Assembly: GCA_018725455.1 (NCBI GenBank)
Contig: QLUN01000058.1
Location: forward strand, 1 to 5,950
Direction of reading: 5' to 3'
DNA length: 5,950 bases
Source of the DNA: Chloroflexota bacterium
Lineage (GTDB): Bacteria; Chloroflexota; Dehalococcoidia; SZUA-161; SpSt-899
Below, piece by piece: positions 1 through 5,460 of this stretch. Below the pieces are notes generated by a model. The model made no database searches and was not told where the DNA came from. It saw only the letters and a program-made list of their open reading frames with translations. Within the stretch, counting starts at the first letter, position 1. Each line of letters starts with the position of its first letter. The translations under genes and the position numbers were made by a program.

Positions 1-158
1 ATGACTACCGGCCGCAGAATGCCGTCAATGGTGAGAAATATCCAGACCAATACCCATACAGTGAGAGTAATGGGAACGATGACGATTATGCCCGTCAGGA
101 ACTGAGCCCTCAATTTCCTTCCCAGTAAACCCCAAGATACCCTCTGCATATACTTCAT
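1..158 (-). CDS. DUF502 family membrane protein, N-terminal part (cut by window edge)
   Basis: Reading the minus strand from an ATG at 158 gives 52 codons that stay open to the window edge. The start is supported by a good Shine-Dalgarno sequence, AGGAGG at 173-168, nine bases before the ATG; a second in-frame ATG lies at 149. The product has a short basic N-terminus (LLGRKLRAQF), then a hydrophobic segment LTGIIVIVPITLTVWVLVWI at residues 21-40, then FLTIDGILRPVV. The pattern of basic residues, TG...(I/L)P(I/L)T(L/I)T..V, and a DG.LRP after the first membrane helix is typical of DUF502 proteins, small inner-membrane proteins of unknown function found in many bacteria. The second helix and the soluble domain would lie outside the window. 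It is transcribed divergently from the rest of the window. Family assignment comes from motif recognition, not a search. Confidence 0.8.
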   Translation of the reverse strand, partial: MKYMQRVSWGLLGRKLRAQFLTGIIVIVPITLTVWVLVWIFLTIDGILRPVV

Positions 159-214
159 TACCCTTAGCCTCCTGTCTCTGCCAAGAGATTACCTTCTTAA
201 GCGATTGCTCTCTT

Positions 215-220
215 ATTATA
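215..220 (-). promoter_or_regulatory. Candidate -10 box for the leftward DUF502 gene
   Basis: The minus strand reads a perfect TATAAT here, about 57 bases before the DUF502 ATG. The -35 is unclear: TTGTCA at 240-235 resembles the consensus but is only 14 bases away, and the sequence at the ideal distance is poor. This is a position-based call only. Confidence 0.4.
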
Positions 221-233
221 GCGCAGAAGACAG

Positions 234-263
234 ATGACAAGGAAGCCCTGATGGATGTATAAT
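234..263 (+). promoter_or_regulatory. Candidate sigma70-type promoter for the rightward gene cluster
   Basis: A -35 ATGACA (234-239, five of six bases match TTGACA) is followed after 18 bases by a perfect -10 TATAAT (258-263). Transcription would start near 270 and leave a leader of about 50 bases before the probable phosphoesterase start. It overlaps the leftward promoter region, so the two could share control. A second TATAAT at 294-299 has only a poor -35 (TGGCTT) and is a weaker candidate. No operator or riboswitch is recognisable. Confidence 0.5.
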
Positions 264-306
264 TAAAGGGTGGCTTTAGTCCGTGAAATTGTCTATAATG
301 ATAAAT

Positions 307-324
307 GAAGGGAGGCATCCACTG
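307..324 (+). promoter_or_regulatory. Shine-Dalgarno sequence that favours a CTG start
   Basis: GAAGGGAGG (307-315) is the only strong ribosome binding site near the phosphoesterase start. It stands six bases before CTG 322-324, the codon preceding KIAVISDTH, which is where proteins of this family usually begin. The in-frame GTG 283 and ATG 298 have no comparable site at proper distance. Confidence 0.5.
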
Positions 325-777
325 AAGATCGCTGTGATTTCCGATACCCATGTTGAGTCGCTCTGCAATATCCCGGACCCGATTCTGATGAAGCTGGCGG
401 AGGTAGACCTCATCGTCCATGCCGGGGATTTCACCGAAGACACGGTGCTTGAGGAACTCCGGACGCTCGGAGAGGTGAAGGCGGTCTATGGCAATATGGA
501 CTCAAGTGAGCTCAAACGAATGCTGCCATCAAAGGAACTGTTTACCGCTAACGGGAAAATGATAGGCCTGACGCACGGTTCGGGAGGTCCCTGGGGAATA
601 GCGGAAAGAATAAGGCCGATGTTCGATGATGTGGACATCATCATATACGGCCACTCTCATGAGCCGTACCGCAAAGTTATCCGGGGGAGCCTTCTCTTCA
701 ATCCCGGGCCCGCCAAACACTATTACGGGCTGTTGACCATCGAGGAGAAGGTAAGGGCTGAGATAGTAAGGATTTGA
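322..777 (+). CDS. YfcE/MJ0936-type metallophosphoesterase
   Basis: A small cytoplasmic calcineurin-like phosphodiesterase of about 151 residues, expected to bind two divalent metals (Mn, Ni or similar) and hydrolyse phosphodiesters; the natural substrate of this family is poorly defined. All the metal motifs are visible: D8-T-H10 at the N-terminus, GD at 35-36 in HAGDF, GNMD at 57-60 (usually GNCD), H85-G in LTHG, and GHSH at 110-113. The C-terminal NPG motif is present (128-130), but the region after it is short, going straight to HYYGLL without the usual S.PR stretch. I place the start at CTG 322 because it gives MKIAVISDTH and has an ideal Shine-Dalgarno. A longer version from ATG 298 or GTG 283 is the alternative. 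It is the first gene of the rightward cluster, 22 bases before the first PAC2 gene. Confidence 0.9.
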   Translation: MKIAVISDTHVESLCNIPDPILMKLAEVDLIVHAGDFTEDTVLEELRTLGEVKAVYGNMDSSELKRMLPSKELFTANGKMIGLTHGSGGPWGIAERIRPMFDDVDIIIYGHSHEPYRKVIRGSLLFNPGPAKHYYGLLTIEEKVRAEIVRI

Positions 778-799
778 GGATAAAGAAGGAGTTAGCGTG

Positions 800-1690
800 A
801 TGGGGATCAAATTTCATCAGCAACCGGAGTTGGAGAAGCCCGACTTAATCGCCGCCTGGCCGGGAATCGGGAACGTCGGGTTGATCGCCGTCGACACCCT
901 GAGAGGAACAGTAAATGCCGAGCTCTTTGCCGAAATAGAGCCCTGGGATTTCTTCTATCCCCGTGCGGTTTCCATCAGAGATGGTGAGATAAAGGACATC
1001 GCATTCCCCGCATGCCGATTCTATTTCAAGAAAGTTGGCCGCAAAGAACTGATATTCTTTGTGGCGGAGGAACAGCCTGGCGGAGGGCGGAAGGGGTATG
1101 AGATGGCCAACCTCGTTTTAGATGTGGCATTGCTTCAGGGATGTGAAAGGATCTACACCGCTGCTGCCGCCGTTGCTCCGATTCATCACACCATGAAACC
1201 CCGGATTTGGGCCGTGCCGAACGCCGAAGAGCTGGTAAGCGAAGTGCAGAAATATCCGAACACCATCTTGATGAGCGATATCAAGGAGAGGGGGGGTGAG
1301 GGTAACATCACCGGACTCAACGGGCTTCTGCTGGGAGTAGCCCGGAAAAGGGGGCTGAAGGGTATCTGCCTTCTGGGTGAGATACCGGTCTACATTTCCC
1401 AGTTTCCCACGCCATATCTTGAGGCATCGAAATCTATATTGGAGGTTCTAAACCATGCCCTCGGGGTCAGGATTGATCTGAGCATACTTGAAAGGCTGGC
1501 CCAAGAGGTGGGCCAGAGCATTGAAAAACTCTATGAGATGATCCCGCCGGAGATAAGGGAGCATATCGACCGTTTGAAGGACGTTGACTACGTAAGGCAA
1601 GAGGAGCCGGGAGTAATAACGGAGGAGGACAAGAAAAGGATCATGCAAAATATCGAGGAGTTCTTCAAAAAAGGAAGTAGGGAAGATTGA
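800..1690 (+). CDS. PAC2 family protein (proteasome assembly chaperone-like), first copy
   Basis: A soluble 296-residue protein of the PAC2 (formerly DUF75) family, whose members include archaeal PbaA/PbaB and eukaryotic proteasome assembly chaperones; bacterial members have no settled role. The N-terminal motif AAWPGIGNVG (18-27) is the family signature. It is followed by AEIEPWDFFYP, the IYTAAAAVAP strand (118-127), and GEGNITGLNGLLLG (167-179) with GEIPVYISQFPTPYLEA further on. A charged helical tail from about residue 228 (ERLAQEVGQSIEKLYEMI) ends in KKGSRED, with no HbYX proteasome-docking motif. Shine-Dalgarno AAGGAG at 786-791 suits ATG 800 (eight bases) and also GTG 797 (five). The gene overlaps the second PAC2 gene by four bases, so the two are probably translationally coupled. 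No proteasome gene is in the window. Confidence 0.9.
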   Translation: MGIKFHQQPELEKPDLIAAWPGIGNVGLIAVDTLRGTVNAELFAEIEPWDFFYPRAVSIRDGEIKDIAFPACRFYFKKVGRKELIFFVAEEQPGGGRKGYEMANLVLDVALLQGCERIYTAAAAVAPIHHTMKPRIWAVPNAEELVSEVQKYPNTILMSDIKERGGEGNITGLNGLLLGVARKRGLKGICLLGEIPVYISQFPTPYLEASKSILEVLNHALGVRIDLSILERLAQEVGQSIEKLYEMIPPEIREHIDRLKDVDYVRQEEPGVITEEDKKRIMQNIEEFFKKGSRED

Positions 1691-2535
1691 CCAGAGTTAA
1701 GAGTCGAGAGTCGAGAGTCGAGGGGAGAGGTACCCCAGAGCGAAGCGTCTCCAGACTCCCTGCCCTGATTGTGGCCTGGAGATCGGACGCGGGAGGGATA
1801 GCCCCCAGTGTGATCGAGTTCCTGGATAAGAAGCTGGGCTTTGAAGTATTTGGCGAGATCGAACCGCTAGGGTTCTTCTCTCTCGATGGGGTCCGGATCG
1901 AAGATGATCTAATCCAGTTCCCGGAGAGCCGATTCTGTCTCTGCCGAGCAAGGAATATCATTATCCTCGATAGCGATGCCCCCAGCCGTGAGCATTACCA
2001 GTTCTTGAATGCCGTCCTGGATTTTGCCCAGCACCATTTCAAAGTGAAGGAACTCTACACCATCGGTGGGATCGTTTCCGCTTCGGCTCACCTCAGCCCG
2101 AGACAGGTTTTCTCCGTGGTCAACCGGCGTAAACTCAAGGGGGAACTGGCGCCTTATGGTGTCGAAATAAATATGGACTACCAAACCCCTCCGGGTAGCA
2201 TGCCTACCCTGAGCAGCTTCCTCCTGTGGGTCGCCAAGAAGAGAGGTATCCCCGGCTGCGGCCTCTGGGTTAACGTGCCGTTTTACCTTTCGGCAGTTGG
2301 AGATCCGACAGCCTCTAAATACCTCCTTGAAGTTCTGGATAGGAGATTCGAGCTCGGTTTGGATTTCAAAGAGCTCAACCGGGAGATAGAAAAGCTGAAT
2401 GAGGATGTGGATCAACTGATGAGGCAGGATGCCGACATCAGCCGATACATACAAATGCTGGAGAGAGGAATCGCCCTCAGTGAGAGTGAAGGGGAGAAAT
2501 TAGCCCAAGAGGTGGCGGGGTTCGTCAAGAGGTGA
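1687..2535 (+). CDS. PAC2 family protein, divergent second copy with repeat-derived N-terminus
   Basis: A 282-residue divergent paralogue of the preceding protein. The match is visible in order: LPALIVAW (24-31), GEIEPLGFF (57-64, compare AEIEPWDFF upstream), LYTIGGIVSAS (123-133), TLSSFLLWVAKKRGIPG (174-190), and VPFY...TASKYLLEVLDRR (197-220). A helical, coiled-coil-like tail follows (LNREIEKLNEDVDQLM). The glycine-rich PGIGNVG loop is replaced by RSDAGGIAP, so the copy may have lost part of its original function or form a hetero-oligomer with its neighbour. The only start that keeps the frame with upstream support is TTG 1687, overlapping the previous TGA and preceded by AAGGAAG at 1671-1677. 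The first 23 or so residues are coded by a heptamer array (1693-1760), so the native start may have been lost. The stop TGA (2533-2535) also lies in an array. Confidence 0.82.
   Translation: MTRVKSRESRVEGRGTPERSVSRLPALIVAWRSDAGGIAPSVIEFLDKKLGFEVFGEIEPLGFFSLDGVRIEDDLIQFPESRFCLCRARNIIILDSDAPSREHYQFLNAVLDFAQHHFKVKELYTIGGIVSASAHLSPRQVFSVVNRRKLKGELAPYGVEINMDYQTPPGSMPTLSSFLLWVAKKRGIPGCGLWVNVPFYLSAVGDPTASKYLLEVLDRRFELGLDFKELNREIEKLNEDVDQLMRQDADISRYIQMLERGIALSESEGEKLAQEVAGFVKR
1693..1760 (+). repeat. Heptamer array forming the 5' end of the second PAC2 gene
   Basis: Units AGAGTTA (1693-1699), three copies of AGAGTCG (1700-1720) and a decayed AGGGGAG (1721-1727) run in tandem with a seven-base period. 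A G-rich stretch and an unrelated segment follow, then two complementary-sense units, GTCTCCA (1747-1753) and GACTCCC (1754-1760). The left units carry AGTC cores and the right ones GTCT/GACT, the same facing arrangement as in rnfC. The array is read in frame as roughly residues 3-24 of the PAC2 protein (KSRESRVEGRG and onward). Confidence 0.85.
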
Positions 2536-2563
2536 TTAGTAATTAGTGATTGGTGATTAGTGG
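2532..2563 (+). repeat. Heptamer array (GTGATTA)n between PAC2 and glutamate dehydrogenase genes
   Basis: Four tandem units: GTGATTA (2532-2538), GTAATTA (2539-2545), GTGATTG (2546-2552), GTGATTA (2553-2559), then a partial GTGG. The first unit contains the TGA stop of the second PAC2 gene (2533-2535). Read on the opposite strand the cores are AATC/AATT. The array occupies more than half of the 53-base gap before the glutamate dehydrogenase ATG, leaving that gene's Shine-Dalgarno (2576-2581) outside it. Confidence 0.9.
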
Positions 2564-2575
2564 CCAAATACCAAT

Positions 2576-2591
2576 GGGAGGCATAGAGATG
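2576..2591 (+). promoter_or_regulatory. Ribosome binding site fixing the glutamate dehydrogenase start
   Basis: GGGAGG (2576-2581) stands seven bases before ATG 2589. The open frame extends upstream to a TTG at 2550, but that stretch is repeat sequence, so ATG 2589 is preferred. Confidence 0.75.
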
Positions 2592-3905
2592 TTTCAAAGA
2601 TCACAAGTTAAGAGTGCGGTATGTGAAGTGGCGAGTCCTTTTGAGCGGGTGCAAAAGCAGATCGATGCTATTTGTGAGCGGATGAATATCGATCAAGGAA
2701 TTCAAGCTCGACTCAGGGAATGCGAGCGGGAGCTGGTGGTCAATTTCCCGGTGAGAATGGACGACGGGAAGGTGAAAATCTTCACTGGCTTCCGGATTCA
2801 GCATAATGATACCCGGGGGCCGGCAAAGGGCGGGATTCGTTACCATCCAGATGTCACCCTGGATGAGACCAGAGCCTTAGCGGTTTGGATGACTTTGAAG
2901 GCTGCCGTTGTTGATATACCCTATGGTGGTGCTAAGGGGGGTGTCATCTGTGATCCGAAGATTATGTCGCCAGGCGAACTGGAGAGGTTGACGCGGCGCT
3001 ATACCAGTGAAATCTCAATCCTGATCGGCCCTGAAAAGGATGTCCCGGCTCCCGATGTGGGCACAAACCCTCAGGTCATGGCCTGGATCATGGATACCTA
3101 TAGCATGCACAAGGGTTATTCGGTTCCGGGCGTGGTTACCGGCAAGCCTCTGGAAATAGGCGGCAGTAAGGGCAGGTTCGAGGCTACCGGTCGTGGCTGT
3201 ATGTTCAGCGCCAGACTGGCAGCCGATCACCTGGGGATGGAACTCAAAGAGGCGACTGTTGCCGTTCAAGGCTTCGGGAATGTGGGCTCTGAAGTAGCTA
3301 AGTTCCTATCCAAAGAAGGTTGCCGGATAGTAGCGGTAAGCGATGTTTATGGTGGCGTTTACAATCCGAAGGGTCTAGATATCAACGGTTTGCTTACTCG
3401 TGACGCTTCCTTTGCCCGTCTCGGTTTGCTTGCTCGCAATAAAGAAACAGGTTTGGTAATTGGTTCCGAGGATGCTGAAACTATAACCAACGCCGAACTC
3501 CTGGAGCTACAATGCGACATATTGGTGCCGGCGGCTGTCGAAGACCAGATATGCAAGATCAATGCCTCAAATATAAAAGCGAAGTTAATCATAGAAGGCG
3601 CCAATGGGCCAACCACCGCTGAGGCAGATGAGATTCTCAGCGACAAGGGAGTAACCGTTATTCCCGACGTCCTGGCTAGCACGGGGGGAGTGATAGTATC
3701 ATACTTCGAGTGGGTGCAGAGCATGCAGTCCTTCTTCTGGGATGAAGCGGATGTAAACGATAAGCTACAACGCCGAATGACTAATGCCTTTGAAGAAGTG
3801 ATGAGTATTAGTCAACATGAGAAGGTGGATATGAGAACCGCTGCCTATATGCTTGCCATAGGGCGAATAGCACGGGCTATGGCCCTCAGAGGAATTTACC
3901 CATAA
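2589..3905 (+). CDS. gdhA: Glutamate dehydrogenase, hexameric Glu/Leu/Phe/Val dehydrogenase family
   Basis: A 438-residue cytoplasmic enzyme interconverting glutamate and 2-oxoglutarate plus ammonium with NAD(P). The N-terminal substrate domain shows TRGPAKGGIRYHP (75-87), WMTLKAAVVDIPYGGAKGGV (100-119) with the conserved lysines K80, K104 and K116, and PAPDVGTN (153-160) with the catalytic aspartate D156. The Rossmann domain carries VAVQGFGNVGSEVA (224-237), with its GxGxxG at 228-233, then VAVSD (248-252). LVPAAVEDQI (312-321), IIEGANGPTTAEAD (334-347) and IPDVLASTGGVIVSYFEWVQ (358-377) follow. Length and motif order fit the GdhA/GudB/RocG group; whether it uses NAD or NADP cannot be read with confidence. 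It lies 19 bases before rnfC, so co-transcription is likely, and a catabolic, NADH-producing role would fit that context. Confidence 0.95.
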   Translation: MFQRSQVKSAVCEVASPFERVQKQIDAICERMNIDQGIQARLRECERELVVNFPVRMDDGKVKIFTGFRIQHNDTRGPAKGGIRYHPDVTLDETRALAVWMTLKAAVVDIPYGGAKGGVICDPKIMSPGELERLTRRYTSEISILIGPEKDVPAPDVGTNPQVMAWIMDTYSMHKGYSVPGVVTGKPLEIGGSKGRFEATGRGCMFSARLAADHLGMELKEATVAVQGFGNVGSEVAKFLSKEGCRIVAVSDVYGGVYNPKGLDINGLLTRDASFARLGLLARNKETGLVIGSEDAETITNAELLELQCDILVPAAVEDQICKINASNIKAKLIIEGANGPTTAEADEILSDKGVTVIPDVLASTGGVIVSYFEWVQSMQSFFWDEADVNDKLQRRMTNAFEEVMSISQHEKVDMRTAAYMLAIGRIARAMALRGIYP

Positions 3906-3924
3906 CCCCTACCCCTTAAGAGAA

Positions 3925-5445
3925 GTGAGCATCAGATTAAAAAGTAAGGGTACTTCATATGGAGTGAAGGTACCAGAGAATAAACTTACCGCTAAAAGCC
4001 CCATTGAGCCTCTTCCCCTACCTGAGAAGGTAATCATTCCTCTGCATCAGAACATCGGGGCACCATGCAATGCGGTGGTCAAGAGAGGGGAGAAGGTGCT
4101 TACCGGGCAAAAAATTGGCGATTCCGAAAAGTTTGTCAATGCCCCCGTTCATGCCACCATATCCGGTGAAATAACCGCTACCACCACGGTGATAAATCCA
4201 CCCACAGGGAAGCCAGTAACAGCTCTGGTGATAACCTCGGACGGAGCGGATAGATGGGTAGAACTTGACAAGTCGCTAGTCAGCAGTCAGCAGTCGGCAG
4301 TCAAACCAGTCGGCAATCAACAGTCGGCAGTCGGCAGTCAACGGGGGCGGGGAAGGGGACTATCGACTATCGACTATCGACTATCGACTGAGGAGGACTA
4401 TGGACTATCGGCTCTAGACTCTCGACTCGTGTTGGACCGGATACGAGCAGCAGGATTAGTAGGACTTGGAGGAGCTATCTTTCCCACTCATGTCAAGCTC
4501 TCGCCGCCCAGGGATAAGAAGATAGACACCGTCATTCTCAATGGCTGCGAGTGTGAGCCGTATATAACCTCAGACCACCGAGTGATGCTCGAATATGGGG
4601 AGCAGGTGCTATCCGGGTTGAATATCATCAAGAAGGTGCTCTCTCCGGATAATATCTACATCGCCATAGAGGATAACAAGGCGGATGCCATAGACCACCT
4701 GGGAAAATTGATCGTGGCAATGGGGTTTGATTTCAAAATAATTCCCTTAAAATCAAAGTACCCCATGGGTGCTGAAAAGATCCTAACCAAACTGGTATTA
4801 GGCAGAGAGGTTCCCATCGGCGGGCTGCCTCTGGATGTTGGCGTGGTCGTTCACAATGTGAGTACCACTAAGGCAATTCACGATGCCGTCTTTGAAGGCC
4901 GACCCTTTGTTGAGAGGGTGGTGACCGTCACCGGTGCCGTTAAGAATCCGAAAAATCTTTTAGTGAGGTTAGGCACGCCGCTAAGAAGTCTGATAGACTA
5001 CTGCGGTGGGATACAGTCAGGGGTCAGGGGTCAGGGGTCAGTTTGCAGGGATCGGGGGGCGGGGGCTGATCTCCGATCCCCGATCCCTGACAGCTCGACT
5101 GAGGTTATCCTCGGTGGCCCTTTCATGGGCATCTCTCAGCCTGATCTTGATTTTCCGGTGACTAAGGGAACCAACTGCGTGCTTGTAAAGGAAGGCAGGC
5201 GAGTAAAAGAGCAGGACTGCATCAGTTGTGGGAGGTGTCTGGAGGTTTGTCCCATGCATCTCGTGCCCACCATGCTTGTTAGAAATGCCAGGGCCAGCCG
5301 ATACGATGACTGCAAAAAGACTTATTATATTGATAACTGTTTTGAGTGCGGGGCCTGCGCTTACACCTGCCCGGCAAGCATCCCGATAGTGCAATACATA
5401 AAGGTAGCCAAGAGTGAACTCATTAAACGAGTGATTAGTGAATAG
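3925..5445 (+). CDS. rnfC: RnfC, electron transport complex subunit C, with two repeat-coded insertions
   Basis: RnfC is the peripheral cytoplasmic subunit of the Rnf complex, which passes electrons between ferredoxin and NAD+ and pumps Na+ or H+. Visible blocks are the N-terminal PIEPLPLPEKVIIPLHQNIGAP (26-47), the flavin/NADH-domain motif GLGGAIFPTHVKL (180-192), NGCECEPYITSDHR (206-219), YPMGAEKILTKLVLGREVP (279-297), VILGGPFMGI (394-403), and two 4Fe-4S motifs: CISCGRCLEVCP (432-443) and CFECGACAYTCP (472-483). At 506 residues it exceeds the usual 430-450. The excess is explained by heptamer-array insertions at about residues 117-168 and 364-391, both in frame and between conserved blocks. 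The start GTG 3925 has only a weak AAGAGA before it. The last five residues and the TAG stop come from a third array. rnfD follows in the same frame. Confidence 0.95.
   Translation: MSIRLKSKGTSYGVKVPENKLTAKSPIEPLPLPEKVIIPLHQNIGAPCNAVVKRGEKVLTGQKIGDSEKFVNAPVHATISGEITATTTVINPPTGKPVTALVITSDGADRWVELDKSLVSSQQSAVKPVGNQQSAVGSQRGRGRGLSTIDYRLSTEEDYGLSALDSRLVLDRIRAAGLVGLGGAIFPTHVKLSPPRDKKIDTVILNGCECEPYITSDHRVMLEYGEQVLSGLNIIKKVLSPDNIYIAIEDNKADAIDHLGKLIVAMGFDFKIIPLKSKYPMGAEKILTKLVLGREVPIGGLPLDVGVVVHNVSTTKAIHDAVFEGRPFVERVVTVTGAVKNPKNLLVRLGTPLRSLIDYCGGIQSGVRGQGSVCRDRGAGADLRSPIPDSSTEVILGGPFMGISQPDLDFPVTKGTNCVLVKEGRRVKEQDCISCGRCLEVCPMHLVPTMLVRNARASRYDDCKKTYYIDNCFECGACAYTCPASIPIVQYIKVAKSELIKRVISE
4271..4430 (+). 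repeat. Facing heptamer arrays inserted in rnfC (insertion 1)
   Basis: The left arm has ten RRTC cores (AGTC, one AATC) starting at 4271, 4278, 4285, 4292, 4299, 4308, 4315, 4322, 4329 and 4336, so steps are four of 7, one of 9, four of 7. A G-rich centre (4343-4357, containing GGGGGCGGGG) follows. The right arm has ten cores in the opposite sense (GACT, one GGCT) at 4358, 4365, 4372, 4379, 4386, 4396, 4403, 4410, 4417 and 4424, with steps four of 7, one of 10, four of 7. Left units are mostly GCAGTCG/GCAGTCA and right units mostly GACTATC. It codes for about 52 residues with recurring QQSAV and then LSTIDYRLST, absent from ordinary RnfC. Confidence 0.9.
5015..5100 (+). repeat. Facing heptamer arrays inserted in rnfC (insertion 2)
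   Basis: Four left cores (AGTC 5015, then GGTC at 5022, 5029, 5036, unit AGGGGTC) are followed by a G-rich centre containing GGGGGGCGGGGG (5054-5065). The right arm has GATC at 5068, 5075 and 5082 (unit GATCCCC), then GACA 5089 and GACT 5097. The right end TCGACTGAGG (5095-5104) is identical to ten bases at 4384-4393 in insertion 1. It adds about 28 residues, including a cysteine at 374, between DYCGG and EVILGGP. Confidence 0.85.
5046..5089 (+). repeat. Perfect 12-bp inverted repeat inside rnfC insertion 2
   Basis: CAGGGATCGGGG (5046-5057) is the exact reverse complement of CCCCGATCCCTG (5078-5089), leaving a 20-base loop rich in G. In RNA this would form a strong hairpin within the rnfC coding region. 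There is no following T run, so it is not a typical terminator. Confidence 0.85.
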
Positions 5446-5454
5446 TGATTAGTG
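5431..5454 (+). repeat. Heptamer array (GTGATTA)n at the end of rnfC
   Basis: Units GTGATTA (5431-5437), GTGAATA (5438-5444), GTGATTA (5445-5451) and a partial GTG. They code for the final RVISE of RnfC, its TAG stop (5443-5445) and an immediately following in-frame TGA (5446-5448). The array is complementary in sense to the CACCAAT array just downstream; GTGATTAGTG (5445-5454) can pair with CACCAATCAC (5461-5470) with one mismatch. Confidence 0.9.
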
Positions 5455-5460
5455 CCCTGT

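Noticed and set aside
25..420. Minus-strand open frame of 131 codons over the left intergenic region
   Set aside because: It is out of frame with the DUF502 gene and overlaps the phosphoesterase antisense; the product resembles no family.
1290..1296. Run of seven G as a possible frameshift site in the first PAC2 gene
   Set aside because: The PAC2 motifs before and after the run are in one frame and complete, so there is no sign of a frameshift or broken gene.
1909..2454. Long minus-strand open frame of 181 codons opposite the second PAC2 gene
   Set aside because: It is an antisense shadow of a gene with recognisable PAC2 motifs, and shows no family features or good ribosome binding site.
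5046..5089. Inverted repeat in rnfC as a transcription terminator
   Set aside because: It lies within the coding region ahead of the iron-sulfur motifs and has no T run after it.
4271..5100. rnfC as a pseudogene because of the insertions
   Set aside because: Both insertions keep the frame open, and all conserved blocks and eight iron-sulfur cysteines are intact.
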